DNA from: G965216255 sp965216255
Lineage (GTDB): Bacteria > Bacteroidota > Rhodothermia > Rhodothermales > Bin80
Length of the DNA stretch: 64,000 nt
Assembly (NCBI GenBank): GCA_965216255.1
Contig: OZ244148.1
Location: forward strand, 3,286,001 to 3,350,000
Direction: 5' to 3'
Part shown: positions 17,599 through 27,433 of the stretch, in pieces
Numbering within the stretch: the stretch's first letter is position 1
How the letters are laid out: every line of letters begins with the position of its first letter
Translations under genes and position numbers: made by a program
Notes under the pieces: generated by a model
Told to the model about the DNA's origin: nothing
What the model saw: only the letters and a program-made list of their open reading frames with translations
Databases searched by the model: none

Positions 17599-18939
17599 CT
17601 ACTGCCAGGGCACCCGCCCTCCTTCCTGTATGTGCCGTCGCAGGGCCGCAGCCAGGTTACGGAATACTTCGGGTTCCGTGGCGGCAAGGTTGGTGGATTC
17701 CTGTGGATCCCGTTCTAGGTTGTACAATTCGCGGGTCGTGAAAGGACTGTTTTGAAGAAGCTTCCAGGGACCCTGAAACACCGCTTCGACGGTTTTGCCG
17801 TTGTAGCGCAGGCCACCTTCGCGTCGCGAAAAGAAATGATAGCGATCTTCCCATTCTTGATCTCCCCCGCGAAGGGTGGCGTAAAAGCTCTGAGCATCGA
17901 TATAGTGGGTCACTGAAACGCCAGCTGCATCCAGGATCGTCGGGTAGATGTCCATGGTCAGCGCCGGATGGTCGGAAACGGTTCCGGACGCAATGACGCC
18001 AGGCCAGGATGCAATAGCAGGTACCCGAATGCCACCTTCATACATGCTCTGCTTCCCGCCCCGCAGGTTTCCATTGCTGGCGCCCACGGTGAGCTGCCCT
18101 CCGTTGTCGCTGACGAAGAAAACCAGGGTCTTATTTGTGAGTCCGCCGGACCGGATGGCCTCAATGACTTGACTGATGCCGTGATCCAGGTGTTCAATGA
18201 GCGCAACCAGCCGGGCCCTGTCCGGTCGAATTCCAGGTTCCCTCCCCAGTACGCGCTCCAGCCATGACTCGGGCGGTTGGATGGGAGTATGCGGCGCGTT
18301 GTAGGCCAGGTACAGGAAGAACGGGGCAGCCGAGACCGTACGGCTCTGGATGTAATCCGAAGCCCATTCGCTGAAGAGATCCGTTGCATGGCCTTCGGGG
18401 TCGATAGCTTCGTCATGCAACCGCATATAGTTGATGCCATGCCGCCGGTGATGGTAGTAATCATCCATCATGTCTCCCAGAAATCCCTTGAAGAAATCGA
18501 ACCCCCGGTCAATGGGGCGGTCGGGTGCGGTGAGCCCCAGATGCCATTTGCCCACCATCGCTGTATGGTAGCCCTTCCTTCGGAGCATCTCGGGCAAGAG
18601 CGTGACGTTTTCCGAGAGCGCACCCCAACTGTTTTCGGCATGCGTTCGGATTACACCGGGCACGCCGGCCATGGGAGGGTAGCGGCCCGACAGCAGCGCG
18701 GCACGTGTAGGGGAGCATACCGAGGAATTGGCGTAGAAGCGGTTGAAGCGCATGCCGCTGGCGGCAAGGTCATCGATGGCAGGCGTCTTGAGATCCGAGG
18801 CTCCGAAGCTGGACAGATCACCGTAGCCCAGATCGTCTACCAAAATCACAACGAAGTTGGGGAGTTGCGACTGGGCCAATGCGGAGGTGCAGGATAGGCC
18901 AGCAATGAGAATGAGAAAGGAGACTGCGCGCTGCTTCAT
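17599..18939 (-). CDS. Secreted arylsulfatase-type sulfatase
   Basis: It hydrolyses sulfate esters, here probably of an imported or surface-bound sulfated glycan. The start at 18939 (MKQRAVSFLILIAGLSC) gives a signal peptide ending near ALAQS; upstream codons look non-coding. The calcium-binding pair is in LVDDLGYGD (Asp35, Asp36). The formylglycine motif is SVCSPTRAALLSGR with Cys75, matching the C-x-P-S/T-R rule. Further conserved blocks are MVGKWHLGL, FFLYLAYNAPHTP and FFVSDNGG. Length (446 residues) is usual for the family. It lies 99 bases downstream of susD in the same direction, so it is probably the third gene of that operon. A formylglycine-generating or anaerobic maturase is not in the window. 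Confidence 0.93.
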   Translation of the reverse strand: MKQRAVSFLILIAGLSCTSALAQSQLPNFVVILVDDLGYGDLSSFGASDLKTPAIDDLAASGMRFNRFYANSSVCSPTRAALLSGRYPPMAGVPGVIRTHAENSWGALSENVTLLPEMLRRKGYHTAMVGKWHLGLTAPDRPIDRGFDFFKGFLGDMMDDYYHHRRHGINYMRLHDEAIDPEGHATDLFSEWASDYIQSRTVSAAPFFLYLAYNAPHTPIQPPESWLERVLGREPGIRPDRARLVALIEHLDHGISQVIEAIRSGGLTNKTLVFFVSDNGGQLTVGASNGNLRGGKQSMYEGGIRVPAIASWPGVIASGTVSDHPALTMDIYPTILDAAGVSVTHYIDAQSFYATLRGGDQEWEDRYHFFSRREGGLRYNGKTVEAVFQGPWKLLQNSPFTTRELYNLERDPQESTNLAATEPEVFRNLAAALRRHIQEGGRVPWQ

Positions 18940-19038
18940 GGCAAGAAGGGTAAACGTGGCCGAATAGTCGGTAGTGCAGGCTACTAAGTAAGCCCCGCAT
19001 TCCAATTACGGTGCTTCCGCGCGAAGCCTTCCGAATAC

Positions 19039-20634
19039 CTAATAGCCTGGATTCTGGACCAGATTGGGATTGGCATCGATCTGCACCTGGGGTATGGGAC
19101 CGAGTATGCGGTAAGGGTCGGTGTTGGACTTGAACTCCCATGTATCGCTAAATCTGCCAAAGCGGATCAGGTCCTGCCTGCGCGTGGCCTCCCAGGTGAG
19201 CTCGAAGAGTCGCTCCTGAAGGAGGATTTCATCAAAATTACCTGCATCCGTGACGGGCTCGTCCGGATTGAAGGCGCGCTCACGAACCATATTGATTTGC
19301 GCCACGGCGCTGGACGTCTGGCCCTGGCGATGCAGCGCTTCAGCCTTGATCAGATACATCTCAGCCAAGCGCAGGAAGGCATAGTTGTTTCCGTTGTCTC
19401 CTCCGGAGCGGCCGGGGTCTATTTCCCATTTCATAACACGTATCCCTGAATTCTCATCGACATTGATCGGGTCACCCACGACTGGTGTGCCATCGGGTCT
19501 ACGGTAATCCGGAGTAAAGACCAGATTATTTCCCACGCGGTCCTGAAGCGGATCGCCCGTAGTGAAGCACTCACTGCCGATACAGTCTTCGTTAGGACCG
19601 GAATACTGCTGACCCACGAGAAAAATATTGCGGCGACGGTCCTTCTCACTAAATCTGTTGAACGTCTCAGCCAGCGTGGCAAATCCATTCCATGGAGATT
19701 GTGGAATCTGGTTATAGTGCAAACCGCGCATGATGAAGTCGAGTCCGAATCCGGGCTGTCCGAGATGACCGACGGCAAATATGATCTCCGGCGAATTGTG
19801 GTTGTCGACCCGAAAGTTGTCAAAGAAATCCCCCGCGAGGCTATACTGACCAGAATTGATTACCCGATCCGCGGCATCTATTGCATCCTGCCATCGCGGT
19901 TCTCCGGGAGTCAGCCCGGCAATGGATACGGTACCTGTGAAGACCTCTGCGTTCAGGTAAATCTTTGCCAGGAGTGCATCAGCTGCCCCCTGTGTGGCAC
20001 GGCCCTGGTTGGCAGCATCCCAACTGGCGGGGAGGTCGCTGCGGGCGGCATTCAATTCGACCTCGATGAAATCGAAGACATTGGAGCGTGCGGCACGTGC
20101 CGGAGGGTTGTCAGGGTCCGTGGTTGCATCCGTAACCACGGGGACCCCTCCGAACAGGTCCATGAGCGTGTAATAGTAGAATGCGCGCAAAAACCGCAGT
20201 TCGGCCTGGATGGCGGCCTCGTCCGGCAAATCCGCTGCTTCAAGATTGGAGAGCACGACGTTGGCGCGTGCCACGCCCGTAAAGGCATCCACCCATGCTC
20301 CGTTCCAGTCTACTGTGAGCGCATCCCAATTGTGCTGGTGGAGCTGTCGCCAGTGCCCGCCGTCATCCCAGTCCGTGCCGCGGGTAGGAACCAAGGTTTC
20401 ATCCGATGTGTGTTGGCTGATGTTATGGTAGTTCCACATCAGCGACCGAAGCTGTGCATAAACGGGAGCCAGCGCGGCAATGATTTCTTCCTCCGTGCGG
20501 AAGAATTGGTCTGGCGTGATCACGCCATAAGTCTCTTCCTCTAGGTCCGTGCACGCGGGCAGAAATAGGATCGCGGGCGCCGCCAGTGCCAAGCCAAGGA
20601 CACAGACGAACCAGGTGCGGGGAAAGTAATGCAT
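19039..20634 (-). CDS. susD: SusD/RagB-family glycan-binding lipoprotein
   Basis: SusD-type proteins sit on the cell surface and form the lid over the SusC transporter. The start at 20634 (MHYFPRTWFVCVLGLAL) gives a lipoprotein signal with LPAC as lipobox (Cys28). Typical features are DQFFRTEEEIIAALAPVYAQ near the N-terminus, ELRFLRAFYYYTLMDLFGGV (TPR-like helix with the FGGV block), the later LLAKIYLNAEVF helix and RLAEMYLIKAEALHRQGQ, plus the C-terminal ELTWEATRRQDLIRFGRF. It begins 46 bases after the susC stop codon. The partner pairing with the sulfatase suggests a sulfated glycan, which is inference. Confidence 0.95.
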   Translation of the reverse strand: MHYFPRTWFVCVLGLALAAPAILFLPACTDLEEETYGVITPDQFFRTEEEIIAALAPVYAQLRSLMWNYHNISQHTSDETLVPTRGTDWDDGGHWRQLHQHNWDALTVDWNGAWVDAFTGVARANVVLSNLEAADLPDEAAIQAELRFLRAFYYYTLMDLFGGVPVVTDATTDPDNPPARAARSNVFDFIEVELNAARSDLPASWDAANQGRATQGAADALLAKIYLNAEVFTGTVSIAGLTPGEPRWQDAIDAADRVINSGQYSLAGDFFDNFRVDNHNSPEIIFAVGHLGQPGFGLDFIMRGLHYNQIPQSPWNGFATLAETFNRFSEKDRRRNIFLVGQQYSGPNEDCIGSECFTTGDPLQDRVGNNLVFTPDYRRPDGTPVVGDPINVDENSGIRVMKWEIDPGRSGGDNGNNYAFLRLAEMYLIKAEALHRQGQTSSAVAQINMVRERAFNPDEPVTDAGNFDEILLQERLFELTWEATRRQDLIRFGRFSDTWEFKSNTDPYRILGPIPQVQIDANPNLVQNPGY

Positions 20635-20680
20635 GGTGAGTACCGTGTATCCGGGTTGGGATGGATGCAAGGGCCAGCGG

Positions 20681-23600
20681 CTAGAAGCCAAGACTAATGC
20701 CTGCGGTGACGCTCCGGGGTCGCGGGTAATTCGTATAGTCAATGCCGAGGCTGAGGATCGGAATGTTGCCAACGCTGGCAGAAGCCTCTGTGTTGACCTC
20801 CGGATCCCAGCCATCATAGCTGGTAAGGACGAACAGGTTGTTGGCGGCCAGGTAGATGCGCGCGCGCCGAATGGCGCCTACCACATCCCCGAGCGCAGAG
20901 ATGTTGGCAAGCGTGTACCCTATGGTCAGGTTCTCCATGCGCAGAAAGGAGGCATCCTGAATCCACCTTGAAGAAAACTGCGGCGCTTCTGCGAGCGGCG
21001 TGGGGTCCTCCAGCGCTTCGCGCAGAAAATTCACGTTGGTATTGGCCAGGTTCTTGGATGTGTATTCGATCCCCGTATTGTTGTACACATCCCGGCCCTG
21101 CTCGCCACGCAAGAAGAAGCTCATGTCCCAATTTCCGTAGTGGACGCTAGTCGTGAAGCCATACTGAAAATCAGGTTGCGCAGATCCAACTACCTGGTAT
21201 TGGGAAATGGGTACATCGGAGCACGCCAATTCTGCGCCGGAACGATTCCGACAACGTTGCTCGCCGGTGTCGGAGTCGAAACCCACAAAAACCGGCGCGT
21301 AGAAAGAGCCGAAGGATTGACCGGGCGTAATGATCTGTGTGTTAATCTGCGAAAGGCCCGCCCCGCTGGAGCGGCCGGTGAAAATCTGTGTCCGTCCTCC
21401 AAGACCCTTAATCTCGTTGCTGTTCGCGTTGAATGTTCCTCCAATTTCTATGAAGAGGCTGCCCCTGTCCAGTGCACGGGCATTCATTGCGAAGTCGATG
21501 CCTCGATTCTGCATCTTGCCAGCGTTAGCTAGGCGTGTTGGAACGGCAGCCGGCTGCGGCACCTCGAATTCGAGCAGGAGGCCATTCGTGTTCTTGATGT
21601 AGTATTCGACGGACCCGTACAGGCGGTCGTTCCACAAACCGTAGTCGAGGCCCAAATTGAGCTGGCTGGTCTCCTCCCACTTTAGGTTGGGGTTGGCAAA
21701 GTTGGTAGGAGCGACGCCCGAAATAATGGCCTCGCCCAAAACGGCGCTACCCGCGGCACCGAAGATGGGTAACGACCGCAGGTTGCCGATCTCCTGGCTT
21801 CCCGTTATGCCCCAACCGACGCGAAGCTTGAGGTCGTTGACGGCACGGGCGCGCTGTAGGAAGCCTTCGTCCGACAGGCGCCATCCCACCGTGACGGCTG
21901 GAAAGATCCCCCACTTCTGATCGGATCCGAAGCGGGAGGAGCCGTCGCGTCGTATGGAGGCAGAGACTATGTAGCGGCCGAGGTAATCGTAGTTAAGTCG
22001 CCCGAAGAATGAAATAAGTCGGCTGGACTGCCGGAAAGAGCCAATGGCAAATGTTTCAATGTCTCCGGCCGCCAGGTTATTGTAGGAGAACACATCGCTG
22101 ACGAATCCCGTGGTGGCAGCCTGAAATCCTTCGCGGTAGAATTCCTGGAATGAATAGCCGCCCGTAATGCTTACGTTGTGTACGTTCTGCAGAGAACGGG
22201 CGTAGTTGCCGTAGACTTCGGCCAGAACAGAACTCAGTTCGTTGTTGCCCTGCCGCGCTTCCCCCTTCTCCGCCTGGCGCAGCGGATTGGCTCCTGGGAT
22301 AAATACGCGACGACTTGCCTGCTGCCGGTCGACGCCCACATTGACCGTGCCTAAAAGTCCGGGCAATATGGCGTAGTCGGCTTTCAGGCTACTAAGGAGG
22401 CGGGTCGTCTTTGTGAAGTCCTCCACCTGCTGGGCAAGTGCCACGGGATTGCGCACCGAGGTTTGGCCGGGAATCTCGTAAAACGTGCCGTCGGCATTGT
22501 AGATGGGCAGCGTCGGATTGTATTTCATGACATTGGTCAACAGCCCGCCAGAAAAGCCGCCCGTCTGCTGAAACGGCGCTCTGTTGTCAAGGAAAAAGGA
22601 CCCGGTCATGCGCATCTCGAGGTTCAGCCTGTCATCCAGGGCCTGGTGGGCGACGTTGACTCGACCCGAGACGCGCTCCAATCCAGAGTTGATGACAATG
22701 CCCTGCTGGTTCAGGTAGCTGACGGAGGCACGGTACTGCGTGCCTCTGGTACCACCTCCGAATGCAATATTGTGATTATGGGAGATGGCCGTGCGCGTTA
22801 CGGCATCCTGCCAGTCGGTTTCCGCGTCGCCAAGGTTCGAAGTGGGAAGGTCGTTGGATTCCACGAAGCTGCGGTACTCGGAAGCGTCGAGAAGGGGCAA
22901 GTCACGCATGAAGCTGGAAGACGAAACGTAGCCGTTGTAGTCCACCTGTATTTGACCTTCGCCGCCCCGCTTGGTGGTTACCAGGATAACGCCGTTGGCG
23001 CCGCGGCTGCCATAGATTGCTGCCGCTGAAGCATCCTTCAGTACGTCGATGGATTCAATGTCATATGGATTCAGGAATACGAGCGGATTCTTCCGGCCCG
23101 AATCGGTTCCGCCAGCTCCGCCTGGTGCACTGTTGCTGTTGTCGATAGGCACGCCGTCGATCACATAAAGTGGCTCATTGGACGCGCTGATAGATGTCCC
23201 ACCGCGGATCCGGATGGTAACGGGAGCACCGGGTTCGCCTCCGCTCTGAATTACGTTGACACCGGCTACGCGGCCCTGCATCAGTTGCTCCGGCGAATTG
23301 ATGAGGCCCACGTTAGCCTCCTCGGCGAGGACACGATGCGTTGACCCGGTGATGTTGGCTCGCTGCTGGGTACCGTACCCGACAACGACTACTTCCTCCA
23401 GGAATTCAGTATCCTCGATTAGAACGACGTCAATAACGGCGGGCTCTCCCACGGTGGCAGCTTGCCCGGAATAGCCAATAAAGGAGAACTGCAGCACGTC
23501 GCCAGTGGTCACCTCCAGTCGATAGCTACCGTCAATGTCCGTGATAGTACCCGTAAGCGTACCCTGAACCCGTATGTTGACGCCGGGAAGTGGCAGTCCG

Positions 23601-23704
23601 CTGCGACCACCGGTTACTGTGCCTGAGATGGTTCGGGTCTGGCCGTAGCTCAGACTCGCAATGCAAACCATGAGTAGCGGGCATATGCAGTGTCGAATAG
23701 ACAT
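20681..23704 (-). CDS. susC: SusC/RagA-family TonB-linked outer-membrane transporter
   Basis: It forms the TonB-dependent pore that takes up oligosaccharides delivered by SusD. The start at 23704 (MSIRHCICPLLMVCIASLSYGQ) gives a signal peptide; an ATG four codons upstream is also possible. The CarboxypepD_reg-like domain (GVNIRVQGTLTGTITDIDGS), the TonB-box region (EEVVVVGYGTQQRANITGS), and the plug with VTIRIRGGTSISASNEPLYV, DGVPIDNSN and DVLKDASAAAIYGSRGANGV are classical SusC signatures. The C-terminus ends in VTAGISLGF. Length is about 1,007 residues. It is the first gene of the susC-susD-sulfatase run. Confidence 0.96.
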   Translation of the reverse strand: MSIRHCICPLLMVCIASLSYGQTRTISGTVTGGRSGLPLPGVNIRVQGTLTGTITDIDGSYRLEVTTGDVLQFSFIGYSGQAATVGEPAVIDVVLIEDTEFLEEVVVVGYGTQQRANITGSTHRVLAEEANVGLINSPEQLMQGRVAGVNVIQSGGEPGAPVTIRIRGGTSISASNEPLYVIDGVPIDNSNSAPGGAGGTDSGRKNPLVFLNPYDIESIDVLKDASAAAIYGSRGANGVILVTTKRGGEGQIQVDYNGYVSSSSFMRDLPLLDASEYRSFVESNDLPTSNLGDAETDWQDAVTRTAISHNHNIAFGGGTRGTQYRASVSYLNQQGIVINSGLERVSGRVNVAHQALDDRLNLEMRMTGSFFLDNRAPFQQTGGFSGGLLTNVMKYNPTLPIYNADGTFYEIPGQTSVRNPVALAQQVEDFTKTTRLLSSLKADYAILPGLLGTVNVGVDRQQASRRVFIPGANPLRQAEKGEARQGNNELSSVLAEVYGNYARSLQNVHNVSITGGYSFQEFYREGFQAATTGFVSDVFSYNNLAAGDIETFAIGSFRQSSRLISFFGRLNYDYLGRYIVSASIRRDGSSRFGSDQKWGIFPAVTVGWRLSDEGFLQRARAVNDLKLRVGWGITGSQEIGNLRSLPIFGAAGSAVLGEAIISGVAPTNFANPNLKWEETSQLNLGLDYGLWNDRLYGSVEYYIKNTNGLLLEFEVPQPAAVPTRLANAGKMQNRGIDFAMNARALDRGSLFIEIGGTFNANSNEIKGLGGRTQIFTGRSSGAGLSQINTQIITPGQSFGSFYAPVFVGFDSDTGEQRCRNRSGAELACSDVPISQYQVVGSAQPDFQYGFTTSVHYGNWDMSFFLRGEQGRDVYNNTGIEYTSKNLANTNVNFLREALEDPTPLAEAPQFSSRWIQDASFLRMENLTIGYTLANISALGDVVGAIRRARIYLAANNLFVLTSYDGWDPEVNTEASASVGNIPILSLGIDYTNYPRPRSVTAGISLGF

Positions 23705-23857
23705 GTCGGCAGGCATTATGGATGGCTTGGACCGGCTCACACGGAGGAATATACATACGATCCTGCATACAGAAGAACGTGCAATAGAGCGGTAGCGCCC
23801 AATAGCCACACCATTCGGACACGTGCAGGGCGCCCCCGTGTGCATGCGGTGCCCATT

Positions 23858-24175
23858 CTACTTGAGGCGGGCCGGAATACGGATGGAAATTATCTTGTCA
23901 GAGGTGGTCAGGAATGCACCGTCGATGCCGTACCATTTGCTTTCTACGCGCCAGGCGTGACAACACCCCTGCATGCCGTCTGCTCTCACCTCATAGGCTT
24001 GCTGTTCCTCGGTAATCCCGTTCACCGTTGCGGCGGCGAGGTGAGCTTCACGCCGCGCGTGATCCAGAATGCGCGGTGTGGAATGGCGATGGGCTCCTTG
24101 TGCCAGGAGGGAGCGCGATGGCATTTCAGTTCCGTAATCTCCGGATAAAATGATAGATCTTGGCGCCGACTCCAT
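23858..24175 (-). CDS. Possible small protein of unknown function
   Basis: A 105-codon frame on the minus strand ends with CHAWRVESKWYGIDGAFLTT followed by SDKIISIRIP, which looks like a real folded segment, but the first ~35 residues look random. It lies between susC and the VOC gene and shows no recognised domain. A remnant of a larger gene or a chance frame are both possible. Confidence 0.3.
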   Translation of the reverse strand: MESAPRSIILSGDYGTEMPSRSLLAQGAHRHSTPRILDHARREAHLAAATVNGITEEQQAYEVRADGMQGCCHAWRVESKWYGIDGAFLTTSDKIISIRIPARLK

Positions 24176-24311
24176 GTTAACAAAGCATTAACAAGTCATA
24201 CACATTCGTCCACAGTCGGCAGGTCTTCTCGGTTACATAAAGAAGCTCTGCGGGACGTACGAATGTATCCCGCGCTTGACTATATTGAATCATCAACCGT
24301 GGGCCACCAGC

Positions 24312-24695
24312 ATGGCTGAAGCAGATAGCTGGACCGATCTGACTGTCAGGGACGCCGCTGCATTGCGCGACTTCTATTCCGCAGTCGCGGGCTGGAAAGC
24401 GCAGCCCGTTTCCATGGGCGCCTATTGCGACTACACCATGGTAGACGACCGAGGCCCCATTGCCGGCATCTGCCACGCGCAAGGGCCCAATGCCGGGCTT
24501 CCTTCATTCTGGCTTCCGTATTTCCGGGTGGCGTGCCTCGATGAGAGCCTGAAGTGCTGTGGAGCACTTGGCGGGAGCGTCGTCCAGGAGCCACGGCCCG
24601 GCGGCCCTGGCATGCGCTATGCGGTGCTCCAGGATCCGGCCGGAGCATTTGCGGCACTGTTCGAGCAAGCTGAACCAACAGTATCTGAGACCTGA
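24312..24695 (+). CDS. VOC-superfamily (glyoxalase-like) protein
   Basis: This 127-residue protein starts at 24312 (MAEADSWTDLTVRDAAALRD). The motif VRDAAALRDFYSAVAGWKA is the classical first beta-alpha unit of VOC proteins. The remaining repeats show CDYTMVDDRGPIAGICH and RYAVLQDPAGAFAALFE, the end strand that often carries a metal-binding Glu. The small single-module form is typical of enzymes or binding proteins that act as dimers. The substrate cannot be deduced. Confidence 0.85.
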   Translation: MAEADSWTDLTVRDAAALRDFYSAVAGWKAQPVSMGAYCDYTMVDDRGPIAGICHAQGPNAGLPSFWLPYFRVACLDESLKCCGALGGSVVQEPRPGGPGMRYAVLQDPAGAFAALFEQAEPTVSET

Positions 24696-24738
24696 GCACC
24701 CACCGAGGTGCATTTTTTCACCCAACCCCTCATACATC

Positions 24739-25143
24739 ATGGAATATCCAAACCTTTGGGCTGCCTTGGTGGCCACTCTTGTACCTATGGTCATCGGATA
24801 TCTTTGGTACGGACCTCTCATGGGCAGAAAATGGATGGAGCTTATGGAGACCACCGAAGAAGAGATCAAGGCATCCTTCAATGCCATGATGTCCTATGGG
24901 GGCTCGATTGTGACCGGATTCGTGCTGGCTTACGTGCTCGGGACAATCACGCTGAACATGGGGGCGGATACCTGGCTTGCGGGTGCCTGCATCGGAGGGC
25001 TTTGCTGGCTCGGCTTCGTCGTCACATTCGGCTATCAGGCCGTGGCGTTTGAGAGCAAGAAGGTGGCGCTCTATGCCATGAGCCTGGGCTACAACCTGGT
25101 AACGTTCTTGGCAATCGGCGCCCTTATGGGGGCCTGGGGCTAA
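24739..25143 (+). CDS. DUF1761 integral membrane protein
   Basis: A 134-residue membrane protein with four predicted transmembrane helices. The first is NLWAALVATLVPMVIGYLW, followed by YGPLMGRKWMELM, where the WYGPLMG block is typical for DUF1761. The last helix ends in IGALMGAWG. The function of the family is unknown. It starts 43 bases after the VOC gene in the same direction, so the two may be co-transcribed. Confidence 0.85.
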   Translation: MEYPNLWAALVATLVPMVIGYLWYGPLMGRKWMELMETTEEEIKASFNAMMSYGGSIVTGFVLAYVLGTITLNMGADTWLAGACIGGLCWLGFVVTFGYQAVAFESKKVALYAMSLGYNLVTFLAIGALMGAWG

Positions 25144-25188
25144 GGACTGCTCGGTCATGCGCTGGAATCCGCGGGCGGCACCAGGGCC

Positions 25189-27417
25189 ATGGTAGAGGCA
25201 AGCCGGCACGGCACTGCCGAGCGGCGTGCCGCTGAACTGCGGCGCATGCTCCATGAGCATGCGCATCGGTATTACGTGCTGCACGAGCCGAGCATTCCGG
25301 ATGGCGAGTACGATCAGTTGTTTCTGCAGCTGCGTGCGCTGGAAGAGAAATATCCGCACCTCGTCACACGGGATTCCCCTACGCAGCGCCTCGGAAGCGA
25401 CCTATCGAGAGACTTTGCGAAGGCCAGGCATGAGCGTCCGATTCTGAGTCTGGCCAATGCATTTGGGGAGGAGGGTGTGCGGGCATGGCAAGAGCGCAAC
25501 CGCAGGCTAGAGCCCGACGTGCCGCTTCGGTATGTTGTCGAGCCGAAATTTGACGGACTCACCATCGTTCTGCGCTATGAGCACGGTGTGCTGGTACGGG
25601 CTGCCACGAGAGGTAACGGAGAGATCGGTGACGATGTCACGACCAACGCGCGGACGGTGCGCACCATACCCCTGCGGATTCCGGTAACAGGTTCGGGCAC
25701 AGTCCCTCCGGTGCTGGTTGTGCGCGGCGAGGTGCTGTTCGAGAAGGAAGCCTTCCAGGTCCTTAATCAGGCCCGATTGTCAGCGGGACTGCCGCAGTAT
25801 GTAAACGCACGCAACACGGCCTCCGGGTCCTTGAAGCAAAAGGATGCGGCCAAGACGGCCAAGCGCAATTTGATGGCGTATGCTTACGACATCGTTTATG
25901 CTGAGGGGCCCACGGCCAATTCACGGTTCGCGGTGCTGGACTACCTTGGGCGACTCGGCTTTTCCACGCCGCCGTTTGTCGAGGCCTGTGGAGCCCTCGA
26001 AGACGCGCTCCGTCGCGCTGCATGGTGGGCCGCAAAGCGGGATAGCCTCGATTTCGAGATCGACGGAGTAGTCATCAAGGTAGATGACCTCGCTGTCAGC
26101 GCGCGTCTGGGAGTCGTAGGCAAAGACCCACGGGGCGCCATCGCATACAAGTTTCCTTCGGCTGAAGCCACCACGACGCTACTCGAAATCATACCACAGG
26201 TAGGGCGCACCGGGCGCATTACGCCCACCGCGGTGCTTGAGGCGGTATTCGTCGGTGGGGTTACGGTGACACATGCGAGCTTGCACAATTATGATCAGAT
26301 TGCTGCGATGGACGTACGTCTTGGCGATACGGTGGTGGTAAAGCGCTCGGGTGATGTCATACCCTACATCAAGGGACCCGTGCAGGGTGCGAGAACGGGA
26401 TCGGAGTGCGTCGTCTCACCCCCGGTTCGCTGCCCGGTGTCTGGAGACCGGCTGTTGCGCGAGGAGGGCACAGTGGACTTGTTTTGCCCCAATGCCGCCT
26501 GCTCGGAACGCATATTTCGCTCCGTGGCCTATTTCGCCTCGCGTGCAGGCATGGATATCGAGGGTCTTGGTCCGCAGACCCTGCGTCAGCTCATAGCGGA
26601 GGGACTCATCCGCGATGCCGCAGATCTGTTTTCTTTGAGGGCCAAGGATCTGGAATTGCTCGAAGGATTTGGCCAAAAGAAGGCCGGCGGGGTGGTAGCC
26701 TCTATTGACGCAGCACGCACGCAGTCACTGGAACGGCTTTTGGTATCGCTCGGCATACCGGGTGTGGGCACTAGCGTCGCAAGCCTGGTCACGCAGGCCT
26801 TTATGAGTCTGGCAGAGATCGGTGCGATGGCGAAAGCCGTCCGGGGCCTGGAAGAGGAAATAGCTGCACTCTTGCCAGAGTCACGTGAACGCGCGCTTGA
26901 CCTCGCACTGCGCTATGCGGGCAGTGCGAATCCCTGGAAGAATATCCAGCGGGCAATTGGGCCAGGATATGCAAGCCTTGCCGCCGAGGAGCAGGTTCTG
27001 CTGCAACGGCATTACAGCGGCATCATGGATCTAGCCGCTCCTCTGTACGGGCTGGAAGGGGTGGGGTCCACCCTGGTACGGCAGATGGTTGATTGGTTCA
27101 CAAAAGAATCAAACGGGCTCCTGCTTCGTAGGCTCGCGGCCGCGGGACTGCGCCCTGAGCATTCCAATCAATCCTCCGGCAGGTTTGACGGCCTTACCTT
27201 TGTGATTACAGGAACGCTGCCGACGCTTTCGCGCGAGGCGGCCAAAGCCTACATTTTGCGGCGTGGCGGCCGTGTGGCCGGGTCTGTAAGCCGCAAGACG
27301 GATTTTGTCGTGGTTGGGCAAAAGTCGGGTAGCAAGGCCGCTAGGGCCCTCGATTTGGGCATCCGACTGCTTAGTGAGCAGGAACTGCGCTCCCTGGCGG
27401 AGGCAGCCAAGGTTTGA
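25189..27417 (+). CDS. ligA: NAD-dependent DNA ligase, extended form
   Basis: LigA seals nicks using NAD+ in replication and repair. At 742 residues it is longer than the usual ~670. The Ia helix has HRYYVLHEPSIPDGEYDQLF. The adenylated Lys120 is in VEPKFDGLTI (K-x-D-G). GEIGDDVTTNARTVRTIP and RGEVLF follow. The OB fold contains GAIAYKFPSAEATTTL and VVVKRSGDVIPYI. The zinc finger has CPVSGDRLLR and FCPNAACSERI (Cys x4). Helix-hairpin-helix motifs and the C-terminal BRCT (GLTFVITGTLPTLSREAAK) are present. About 60 extra residues (~545-615) sit inside the HhH region. It precedes polA by 16 bases, consistent with a repair operon. Confidence 0.97.
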   Translation: MVEASRHGTAERRAAELRRMLHEHAHRYYVLHEPSIPDGEYDQLFLQLRALEEKYPHLVTRDSPTQRLGSDLSRDFAKARHERPILSLANAFGEEGVRAWQERNRRLEPDVPLRYVVEPKFDGLTIVLRYEHGVLVRAATRGNGEIGDDVTTNARTVRTIPLRIPVTGSGTVPPVLVVRGEVLFEKEAFQVLNQARLSAGLPQYVNARNTASGSLKQKDAAKTAKRNLMAYAYDIVYAEGPTANSRFAVLDYLGRLGFSTPPFVEACGALEDALRRAAWWAAKRDSLDFEIDGVVIKVDDLAVSARLGVVGKDPRGAIAYKFPSAEATTTLLEIIPQVGRTGRITPTAVLEAVFVGGVTVTHASLHNYDQIAAMDVRLGDTVVVKRSGDVIPYIKGPVQGARTGSECVVSPPVRCPVSGDRLLREEGTVDLFCPNAACSERIFRSVAYFASRAGMDIEGLGPQTLRQLIAEGLIRDAADLFSLRAKDLELLEGFGQKKAGGVVASIDAARTQSLERLLVSLGIPGVGTSVASLVTQAFMSLAEIGAMAKAVRGLEEEIAALLPESRERALDLALRYAGSANPWKNIQRAIGPGYASLAAEEQVLLQRHYSGIMDLAAPLYGLEGVGSTLVRQMVDWFTKESNGLLLRRLAAAGLRPEHSNQSSGRFDGLTFVITGTLPTLSREAAKAYILRRGGRVAGSVSRKTDFVVVGQKSGSKAARALDLGIRLLSEQELRSLAEAAKV

Positions 27418-27433
27418 AGCGCGTGAGCGCAAA

